64,000 nt of DNA from Enterococcus villorum (GTDB lineage Bacteria; Bacillota; Bacilli; Lactobacillales; Enterococcaceae): contig NZ_BJWF01000008.1 in assembly GCF_007990225.1 (NCBI RefSeq), forward strand, positions 19,984-83,983. The letters run 5' to 3'. Position 1 is the first letter of the stretch; each line of letters starts with the position of its first letter. The position numbers and the translations under genes are program-made. Below, in pieces: positions 1-6,646 of the stretch. The notes below the pieces were generated by a model. The model worked only from the letters and a program-made list of their open reading frames with translations, did not search any database and was not told the origin of the DNA.

Positions 1-420
1 AGAAGAAGCCCCTACTCCATATAAAAAAACTGTCTCTGCTTTTTCTAAACTTTCGACAATTTCTTGAATTTTTTCTTCCTTTAAAATTTCGACAGTTTCT
101 CTAATGGCTACTTGGGCATTATTTCCTAAAATATGCTTAATCGAATAAAAGGATTCATTCGGATGTATATCGCTAAAGCCTTCTACGATCCCTGTTTGAA
201 GCTCGGTGGAAATGTTTATTTTAAAGTCAGTCAAACTCTGAAATCCAATTTTTTTTGAAAAACGGACAACTGTTGGTGCACTTAATCCAGCAGCTTCTGC
301 TAATTCATTTGCCGTCATAGTTGGGATTTTTTCGACATTTTTGATAATATAATCAGCTAGCTTTTTTTCGGCAGAAGAATACTCTTCCATCATACTTTCA
401 ATATGACTAATAACGCTCAT
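1..420 (-). CDS. MurR/RpiR-family transcriptional regulator, N-terminal part
   Basis: The first 140 codons are present; the gene runs off the left edge of the window. The protein begins MSVISHIESM and has the helix-turn-helix of the RpiR family at about residues 20-60 (TANELAEAAGLSAPTVVRFS), which normally precedes a C-terminal SIS sugar-phosphate-binding domain; only the beginning of that domain (FLYGVGASS near the edge) is visible. Family members sense phosphosugars and control sugar catabolic operons, but the operon controlled here is outside the window. It lies upstream of thrS on the same strand and is separated from it by the thrS terminator. Confidence 0.85.
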   Translation of the reverse strand, partial: MSVISHIESMMEEYSSAEKKLADYIIKNVEKIPTMTANELAEAAGLSAPTVVRFSKKIGFQSLTDFKINISTELQTGIVEGFSDIHPNESFYSIKHILGNNAQVAIRETVEILKEEKIQEIVESLEKAETVFLYGVGASS

Positions 421-557
421 TTGCCTCACTCCCCTTTATCTACCAGTCTATGTCAGTATAACATATCCTACTAGTCGAAAAAGCGTAGAAAGAAATTTTT
501 TGCTTTTCATAAAAACGACAAACCGTGGGACAGATCACTTTATTACGCCACATAAAT

Positions 558-597
558 AAAAAAGCAGAGAAGACAAATTTGTCTGTCTCTGCTTTTT
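558..597 (-). terminator. Rho-independent terminator of thrS
   Basis: The stem AAAAGCAGAGA/TCTCTGCTTTT encloses a second self-complementary core (AGACAAATTTGTCT) and gives a U-rich end on the minus strand. It lies about 30 bases after the thrS stop codon. Confidence 0.85.
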
Positions 598-625
598 ACT
601 CAAACCTTTTTTATAGTACTTTATC

Positions 626-2560
626 TTATCGACTATAATTTTGAACTTCTGATACAATTGCATCAACAAAAATATTTAAATCTTCCACTGCTGTTTCTTT
701 GCTACCGTATCTGCGGATATTGACCGTTGCATCGTCTACCTCTTTATCCCCAACCACTAATTGATAAGGAATTTTTTGTGTTTGAGAGGCACGAATTTTA
801 TAACCCATTTTTTCATTACGATCATCTACTTCTACACGTAAACCTTTCATTTGTAAACGTTCTTTAATTTCATAAGCGTAATCGCTATGGGCATCAACAG
901 AAACAGGAATGATCGTAGCCTGGATCGGTGCTAACCAAGTTGGGAATGCACCTTTGTAAACTTCTGTTAAGTAAGCAACAAACCGTTCCATTGTTGATAC
1001 AATTCCTCGGTGGATAACGACAGGCCGATGAGTATTTTCGCCATCTTCTCCTACATATGTTAAATCAAAACGTTCTGGTAGTAAGAAGTCTAATTGAATA
1101 GTTGACAAAGTTTCTTCTGTTCCAAGAGCTGTCTTTACTTGTACGTCTAGTTTTGGACCGTAAAACGCTGCTTCTCCTTCTGCTTCGAAGTACTCAAGTT
1201 CTAATTCATCCATTGCTGCTTTAAGCATTACTTGTGCTTTTTCCCACATCGCATCATCGTCAAAATATTTATCGGTATTATTCGGGTCGCGATAGCTTAA
1301 ACGGAAACGATAGTCTGTAATATTAAAGTCTGCGTAAACTGCCACCATTAGTTCAAGCGTACGTTTGAACTCATCTTTAATCTGATCAGGACGTACAAAA
1401 GTATGACCATCATTCAATGTCATTTCACGTACACGTTGTAATCCAGACAATGCGCCTGATTTTTCGTAACGGTGCATCATCCCAAGTTCTGCAATTCGAA
1501 TCGGTAATTCACGATAAGAATGGATCGCATTTTTATAAACCATCATATGGTGTGGGCAATTCATTGGACGAAGAACTAACATTTCGCCATCTCCCATATC
1601 CATAGGAGGGAACATATCCTCTTGATAGTGATCCCAGTGTCCAGAAGTTTTATATAATTCTACATCTCCCATAATCGGTGTGTAGACGTGTTGATACCCT
1701 AAGCTAATTTCTTTATCAACGATATAGCGTTCAATTGTTCGACGAATCGTTGCACCTTTAGGCAACCAGAAAGGCAAGCCAGAACCAACTTGCGGAGACA
1801 CCATGAATAGTTCAAGTTCTTTACCTAGTTTGCGATGGTCTCTTTCTTTTGCTTCTTCACGTAGACGGATAAATTCTTTCAACTCTTTTTTATCAAAAAA
1901 TGCAGTACCATAAACACGTTGCATCATTCGATTATTGGAGTTACCGCGCCAGTATGCACCAGCTACTGACAATAACTTAAAGATTTGAATACGTCCAGTA
2001 GAAGGGACATGCGGTCCACGGCATAAATCAATAAATTCACCTTGTTGGTAGGCAGTAATGACTTCATCTTCTGGTAACTCACTAATTAACTCTACTTTAT
2101 AAGGATCTTCGGCAAAAATTTCTAGCGCTTCTTGCTTAGAAAGCACGCGTCGTTCAATAGGTAGGTTTTCTTTCACGATCTTCATCATCTCTGCTTCAAT
2201 TGCAGGCAAGTCTTCTGCGCTAACTTGATTTTCTCCATTATCGGTATCGTAATAAAAACCTGAGTCAATGGCAGGTCCTACCCCAAAATGAATAGATGGG
2301 TATAAACGACGCATTGCTTGAGCCATCAAATGAGCTGCAGAATGGCGTACTAAAAATAAAGCATCTTCATGATCAGGGGTCACGATTTCAAGTGTGGCAT
2401 CTTCTTCGATTCCACGGTTCAAGTCAATTAGCTGTCCGTTAATTTTACCTGCTAAAGCTTTTTTTGCTAAACTTTTCGAAATACTCTCGGCAATTTCAGC
2501 GGTTGTGCTGCCAGCCTCAAATTCTTTGATTGCACCATCTGGGAAAGTAATTTTTATCAT
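626..2560 (-). CDS. thrS: Threonine--tRNA ligase
   Basis: This 644-residue protein is a full-length class II threonyl-tRNA synthetase, which charges tRNA-Thr with threonine in the cytosol. Domains in order are TGS (about 1-62), the second additional domain used for editing ([11 protein letters not shown] and the later [10 protein letters not shown] region), the class II catalytic core ([10 protein letters not shown], which carries the zinc-binding Cys, and [11 protein letters not shown]), and the C-terminal anticodon-binding domain from about 540. ATG 2560 is preceded by GGAGGATACTGATT, a good ribosome binding site. Expression is controlled by the T-box leader immediately upstream, so it should rise when tRNA-Thr is uncharged. 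Confidence 0.98.
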   Translation of the reverse strand: MIKITFPDGAIKEFEAGSTTAEIAESISKSLAKKALAGKINGQLIDLNRGIEEDATLEIVTPDHEDALFLVRHSAAHLMAQAMRRLYPSIHFGVGPAIDSGFYYDTDNGENQVSAEDLPAIEAEMMKIVKENLPIERRVLSKQEALEIFAEDPYKVELISELPEDEVITAYQQGEFIDLCRGPHVPSTGRIQIFKLLSVAGAYWRGNSNNRMMQRVYGTAFFDKKELKEFIRLREEAKERDHRKLGKELELFMVSPQVGSGLPFWLPKGATIRRTIERYIVDKEISLGYQHVYTPIMGDVELYKTSGHWDHYQEDMFPPMDMGDGEMLVLRPMNCPHHMMVYKNAIHSYRELPIRIAELGMMHRYEKSGALSGLQRVREMTLNDGHTFVRPDQIKDEFKRTLELMVAVYADFNITDYRFRLSYRDPNNTDKYFDDDAMWEKAQVMLKAAMDELELEYFEAEGEAAFYGPKLDVQVKTALGTEETLSTIQLDFLLPERFDLTYVGEDGENTHRPVVIHRGIVSTMERFVAYLTEVYKGAFPTWLAPIQATIIPVSVDAHSDYAYEIKERLQMKGLRVEVDDRNEKMGYKIRASQTQKIPYQLVVGDKEVDDATVNIRRYGSKETAVEDLNIFVDAIVSEVQNYSR

Positions 2561-2607
2561 AATCAGTATCCTCCTTTTTCTTTTTTGATTGAATGAGCTG
2601 ACACCAA

Positions 2608-2840
2608 CAAAAAAATCCTAGCATCTCTATCAAGAGATACTAGGACGAAAGAATCGTGGTTCCACCTAATTTCGAACGTTTACACGTTCCTTGAGCGTTG
2701 TAACGGTACGACCGCCTTTGCTTCAACAAAGGTTTCGAAAGTGGTCATCCTTTGGTTTTCTTCTGGAAAAGTTTCAGCCTAGCTTTTCCTCTCTGAACGA
2801 AGACTCTCAAATTCAGTTGTCTTTCTCATCAATCAACTAT
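2608..2840 (-). promoter_or_regulatory. T-box riboswitch leader of thrS
   Basis: On the minus strand the conserved T-box sequence AGGTGGAACCACG lies at 2655-2667 and is followed by a strong terminator (stem 2616-2628 with 2633-2645, seven U). The T-box can pair alternatively with the terminator arm. Upstream, GGATGACCAC places an ACC threonine codon at 2743-2745 in the probable specifier loop, followed by the purine usual in this family. This matches the downstream threonyl-tRNA synthetase. The specifier assignment is my inference from sequence, not a folded model. Confidence 0.93.
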
Positions 2841-2846
2841 ATTTTT

Positions 2847-2875
2847 ATTTAACCACTAATGAAAAGAAAAATCAA
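2847..2875 (-). promoter_or_regulatory. Probable thrS promoter
   Basis: TTGATT (2870-2875), a 17-base spacer ending in TGG, and TTAAAT (2847-2852) on the minus strand. The predicted transcription start is at about 2840, which gives a leader of the size expected for the T-box element. Confidence 0.6.
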
Positions 2876-2888
2876 GTGTAGAAAAAAC

Positions 2889-3068
2889 TTATTTTTTCCA
2901 TTCACCATTTACTCCGTAAGTCCCTTTTTTCATTTCATTGATAATGACATGAATATGTTCTTTGGGTGCTTGTGTATTCTTATGAACAGCTTCAGTAATA
3001 TCTTTCATCATATTTTCTAATTGTTCAGGGCTACGTCCTTCGACTAATTCTACATGTACAAATGGCAT
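2889..3068 (-). CDS. 4-oxalocrotonate tautomerase family protein
   Basis: A 59-residue protein of the 4-OT family. These small proteins oligomerise and use the N-terminal proline, freed by removal of Met, as general base. An upstream in-frame start at 3104 would bury that proline, so I place the start at 3068: it gives Met-Pro-Phe-Val and sits 8-9 bases after AAGGAGA. The sequence [16 protein letters not shown] and the later [15 protein letters not shown] are typical of the family. The natural substrate of enterococcal members is not known, and the neighbours (thrS, a metal ATPase) do not suggest one. Confidence 0.88.
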   Translation of the reverse strand: MPFVHVELVEGRSPEQLENMMKDITEAVHKNTQAPKEHIHVIINEMKKGTYGVNGEWKK

Positions 3069-3159
3069 GGTCTCGTCTCCTTTTTTATCGCTTATAAAAA
3101 ACATGCTTTATATCTTTGATCATACCGCAAAAAAGGAAAAGAGAAAAGAAGTTTTCTTA

Positions 3160-4956
3160 TTATCCACGTGTATGCTCATTTTTTGCTCTGAGTGCACTTA
3201 AAATCGAAACGGTATCAACCACTTCTTGAAGGATGGCACCAAAAAGAGCAGGAATGGCACCAGTACTTGCTACCAACATTAAAAACACACAGATAAAAAT
3301 GCCGATCAAGACGGATTGTTTAGCTACTTTCATCGTATCTCTAGAAACAATGATCGCAGTCGTAACTTTCGTTAGGTCATCTTTTAATATCACGGCATCA
3401 GCACTTTCACTAGCTGCTGTAGACCCATGGGCGCCCATAGCAATGCCGACATCTGCAATAGCCAGAGCTGGTGCATCATTGACTCCATCTCCTACCATTG
3501 TAACCGGACGATTATTCTTTGGAATATTTTCAAGAATGTCTAGCTTATCTTGCGGCAAACACCGTGCATGAACAGAAGTTAATCCCACTTCATTTGCGAT
3601 TGATTCAGCAATTGATTCTGAGTCTCCAGTAATCATCATTAAATCAGATACCCCATTTTTTTTCAATTGCTGAATTGTTTCTTTCGCCTCAGGACGGAGA
3701 GTATCTGAAAATAAAATTGTACCAGAAAAATGATCATCCATTGCGATATAAATGGCCGTTTGTGCCGTTTTACTTTCTGTCGCACCAACGAAGGAAGCTC
3801 TTCCTACTTTAATACAATGACCATTTACTTGAGCTTTTATTCCTTGACCAGTTATTTCTTTCAACTCAGTTACTGGGAGTAATTTTTCTTTGTCCACCTC
3901 TTTTAACAACGATCGAGCCAAAATATGACTTGATTCTTGTTCTGCACTTGCGGCATAGAGTAACAAATTTTCTTCCGTCATTTCTCCTTCTGGATGAATA
4001 CTTGTTACTTCAAGAACGCCTCTGGTGATTGTGCCGGTTTTATCAAAAGCTACTGTCTTTGTCCGAGCTAATTTTTCAAGAGCTGTCCCCGTTTTTATTA
4101 CGATACCATTTTTACTTGAACGGCTCATGCCTGCGACTAATGCAATAGGTGCAGCTAAAATCAAAGGACAAGGAGAAGCAACAACGAGTACTTCTGCAAA
4201 GCGCACAGGATCTTTCGTGAACCACCACGAAATGCCCCCAATCAAGTAGGCAATCAATGTGAATGGTACTGCATAACGATCAGCTAATCGAACGAAATGG
4301 GCGGGTTTTTCTTTTGATTCTTCGACTAATTTTATAATCAATTGATACTGGCTATCAGCTGCTCTTTTTTCAACAACCATTTGAATCGAAGCCTCTCCAT
4401 TTATCGAACCAGACATTAACTCATCTCCTGGCTTTTTTAAAATGAGCGTTGATTCACCCGTTAAGGAAGATTCATCAAATTGAGATTCTCCTTTGATCAT
4501 TTTCCCATCCACTGGAACTAATTCCCCTGGTTTGACAACAAGAAGATCGTTGATTTCAACCTCGTCAACTGCAATATCTTTGAGCCGATCATTTTCTAAT
4601 TTATGTGCTGTACGGGGAGTATTATCTAGTAAAGATTGTAACTCTCGACTTGCTCTTTTATTCGCATAGTCTTCTAAACTATCGCCACCGGTTAACATGA
4701 TTAAAATCATCAAACTAGCCCAATATTCTTTAACCGCAAGCGTCGCAATAATGGCAGTAATCGCTAAGATATCAACACCATATTTTCCAGAACGCAACGT
4801 TTTGATCATCTCAATGAACATAAAGAAAGCCAAAATCCCACCTGTCACAGCAATAATAATAAAGGCAAATGTGGGTTCATTGAAAATAAATTCACTGATT
4901 AACGCAACAATTCCTATAATAACTGTCACTGTAAATTTTTTTAAATGTGTCATCAT
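3160..4956 (-). CDS. P1B-type heavy-metal-transporting ATPase (SPC class)
   Basis: A 598-residue P-type ATPase. It has the transmembrane metal-site motif SPCPL (about residue 265), the phosphorylation motif DKTGT (about 310), the actuator motif TGES, and the hinge motif GDGVNDAPAL. There is no N-terminal heavy-metal-associated domain and no CPC motif, which places it near the SPC-motif P1B-4 group linked in other bacteria to cobalt, zinc or ferrous iron export. About six to eight membrane helices are visible. ATG 4956 follows AGAGGAGTGAATC. No metalloregulator lies next to it, so the metal is undetermined. Confidence 0.9.
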   Translation of the reverse strand: MMTHLKKFTVTVIIGIVALISEFIFNEPTFAFIIIAVTGGILAFFMFIEMIKTLRSGKYGVDILAITAIIATLAVKEYWASLMILIMLTGGDSLEDYANKRASRELQSLLDNTPRTAHKLENDRLKDIAVDEVEINDLLVVKPGELVPVDGKMIKGESQFDESSLTGESTLILKKPGDELMSGSINGEASIQMVVEKRAADSQYQLIIKLVEESKEKPAHFVRLADRYAVPFTLIAYLIGGISWWFTKDPVRFAEVLVVASPCPLILAAPIALVAGMSRSSKNGIVIKTGTALEKLARTKTVAFDKTGTITRGVLEVTSIHPEGEMTEENLLLYAASAEQESSHILARSLLKEVDKEKLLPVTELKEITGQGIKAQVNGHCIKVGRASFVGATESKTAQTAIYIAMDDHFSGTILFSDTLRPEAKETIQQLKKNGVSDLMMITGDSESIAESIANEVGLTSVHARCLPQDKLDILENIPKNNRPVTMVGDGVNDAPALAIADVGIAMGAHGSTAASESADAVILKDDLTKVTTAIIVSRDTMKVAKQSVLIGIFICVFLMLVASTGAIPALFGAILQEVVDTVSILSALRAKNEHTRG

Positions 4957-5125
4957 GATTCACTCCTCTACAAATTAAGAATACCTACTTGTAACAAGAA
5001 TGAAAACTATTTACCCTTAAATGAAAATAGCTCTCACTCTCATCTATTTGCGAGTGAATGGTTGCGAAATGAAAAGCAACCGACTAAATATAATTTGTTT
5101 ATTCATTCCCACGTTTGAAGTCACA

Positions 5126-5166
5126 AAATATAAAACCAGACTCGTTATCAGTCTGGTTTTATATTT
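5126..5166 (-). terminator. Terminator of the LRR surface operon
   Basis: A perfect 17-bp inverted repeat (5126-5142 with 5150-5166) with a 7-base loop, U-rich on the minus strand. It lies 115 bases after the last gene of the operon, in the otherwise gene-free stretch 4957-5280, where I see nothing else. Confidence 0.85.
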
Positions 5167-5280
5167 ATGTATTCTCTTGTCATTTTGTAAGTAGTATCGG
5201 AAACTTACTACAAACTAAAAATACTCTTTTTCTATCTTCTTGCGACTCGTTCAATAGAGACTGTATTTTTTTCAAAATGA

Positions 5281-5892
5281 TTAGTCCGCTACTCGTTCAA
5301 AGTGAAACATCAAATCGTAAGTTTGGTCGATTCCTTGTTGTGGTACTTGTGTAAAGTCAAAATCTGTTCCTAGTTTTCCAGTTAATTTAAATGTTTTTTC
5401 TTCTTGTTTTTCTGTTGGTTGTCCATTAATAATGCTACCTAGTAATGACATTAATTCTGTACGTGTGTTGATAAATGAATCTTCTGCAGTACGTAAGTTA
5501 ACCGTTGCATCATCTGAAACAAGATTCAAAACAGTTCCGCTAAATAAGTTATGTTCTGTTCCACGAGAAGCAAAATTTTCAATTGATACTTTTACACCTT
5601 CTGCTGAACGATTTTTAATTGTATATGTCGCTGAGTTGACACTGCCCTTACTTGCTTCACTTGCTGCAAATGAAACCGAACTTGGAATATCAACTTTGAT
5701 CCATTGCTCATCGGGTATCTCTGGGTTTTCTTCTTCCCCTTCTTCAGGGTTTTCTGGATCAAATTCTTTGATCGTACCTGTTACTGGAACTGTTGCGCTT
5801 TCTTGTCCTTGAATGGTTTGTGCTCCTGCCAAGACAGATGAGAACATCGTTACTCCTAATACGCTTAAAATTGCTAAAGTCATTTTTTTCAT
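5281..5892 (-). CDS. Small secreted protein of the LRR/WxL-type operon
   Basis: A 203-residue exported protein with a signal peptide (MKKMTLAILSVLGVTMFSSV, cleavage probably after AGA near 24). A short acidic, proline-rich linker (EFDPENPEEGEEENPE) precedes a beta-rich domain of about 140 residues. That domain (WIKVDIPSSVSF ... TYTIKNRSAEGVKVSIENF ... KLTGKL ... YDLMFHFERVAD) resembles the C-terminal domain of the large LRR protein of the same operon. No membrane anchor, sortase motif or W-x-L motif is visible. It is the last gene and overlaps the preceding stop by ATGA, so it is probably translationally coupled. The position resembles elrE-like genes of E. faecalis; the function is unknown. 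Confidence 0.8.
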   Translation of the reverse strand: MKKMTLAILSVLGVTMFSSVLAGAQTIQGQESATVPVTGTIKEFDPENPEEGEEENPEIPDEQWIKVDIPSSVSFAASEASKGSVNSATYTIKNRSAEGVKVSIENFASRGTEHNLFSGTVLNLVSDDATVNLRTAEDSFINTRTELMSLLGSIINGQPTEKQEEKTFKLTGKLGTDFDFTQVPQQGIDQTYDLMFHFERVAD

Positions 5893-6122
5893 TTTCTTCC
5901 CTCTTTCTTCTTTTTCTTCATTAAAATAAATAAAATCATTAAAATACCTAAAAGAACCGGTGTAATCGCCGTATAAGTATTTAATTTAGGTAATAAACTT
6001 TGGTTTGTTGTCTGTGCTCTAGTGATTTTCCCGATCACTTCAACACCCACATTCACTGAATCTGTTTCTTCATAACTAACTAGTTGGTTTAATAAAATGA
6101 GGTAATTCTCAGTATTCACCAT
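5889..6122 (-). CDS. Small surface protein with degenerate sorting signal
   Basis: A 77-residue protein with GGAGAG six bases before its ATG. The C-terminus looks like a cell-wall sorting signal: LPKLN where LPxTG is expected, then a hydrophobic segment (AITPVLLGILMILFILM) and a basic tail (KKKKKEGRK). The N-terminus has only a weak hydrophobic stretch (NYLILLNQLV) and no convincing Sec signal peptide, which is odd for a sortase substrate; it may instead be membrane-anchored by its tail. It sits between the membrane protein gene and the small secreted protein gene, whose start it overlaps by four bases. Similar small LPxTG proteins accompany WxL-type loci. Confidence 0.7.
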   Translation of the reverse strand: MVNTENYLILLNQLVSYEETDSVNVGVEVIGKITRAQTTNQSLLPKLNTYTAITPVLLGILMILFILMKKKKKEGRK

Positions 6123-6124
6123 TT

Positions 6125-6646
6125 TTAGCTCTCCACATAAACATTGACATTCACTGCATTCTCCGAAAGCAATCGCTGACCTGTTTCATCATAAATTTTT
6201 ACTTGAGCAACTGCTTGGTGTTTCCCTGCTGGCAATTCATTTTCTAGTTTGCCATATTCAATATATTGTTCTGGTTTCAGATACCCAGAATCATAAAGCA
6301 ATTTTTTTTCTTCTTTTGTATAGACAGCGACTTTCATTAAATGTTTATTACTTTTAGGATTAACAATACCAATCAACCCTGGTGTTTTAGCATCTTTGAA
6401 ATTCCATTCGGTATTTAGTTCTAAAGAAAACGAAGCACCATCTGCTTCTTTTTGTAATTCTTCTGCTAGTTCTTTCTTTGTTTTATTTTTTTTATATACA
6501 CCATTTTTGACATCACTACCAATTACAATCGTTTGTGTATCACTTGATTGCATATGTTGGATATAAAAGTAAGCACCACATAAAATAAACAAGCCAGATA
6601 GAAATAGGACCACGTATTGTTTTTTCTTACCCCGTTGTTTCTTCAA
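6125..6646 (-). CDS. Single-pass membrane protein of the LRR/WxL-type operon
   Basis: I choose the TTG at 6646, six bases after GAGG, rather than the ATG at 6718, which would overlap the upstream gene by 92 bases and has a poorer context. This gives 173 residues beginning with a basic cytoplasmic end (KKQRGKKKQ), one membrane helix (YVVLFLSGLFILCGAYFYI) and a soluble extracytoplasmic domain of about 140 residues (ASFSLELNTEWNF ... ELPAGKHQAVAQVKIYD ... VNVNVYVES). The outer part is beta-rich. It overlaps the LRR gene by 20 bases, so the two are coupled. I do not recognise a characterised family; the position fits elrB-like genes. Confidence 0.75.
   Translation of the reverse strand: MKKQRGKKKQYVVLFLSGLFILCGAYFYIQHMQSSDTQTIVIGSDVKNGVYKKNKTKKELAEELQKEADGASFSLELNTEWNFKDAKTPGLIGIVNPKSNKHLMKVAVYTKEEKKLLYDSGYLKPEQYIEYGKLENELPAGKHQAVAQVKIYDETGQRLLSENAVNVNVYVES

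Noticed and set aside
5432..5812. 126-codon plus-strand frame opposite the small secreted protein gene
   Set aside because: Antisense frame of a gene with signal peptide and operon context; no start signals.
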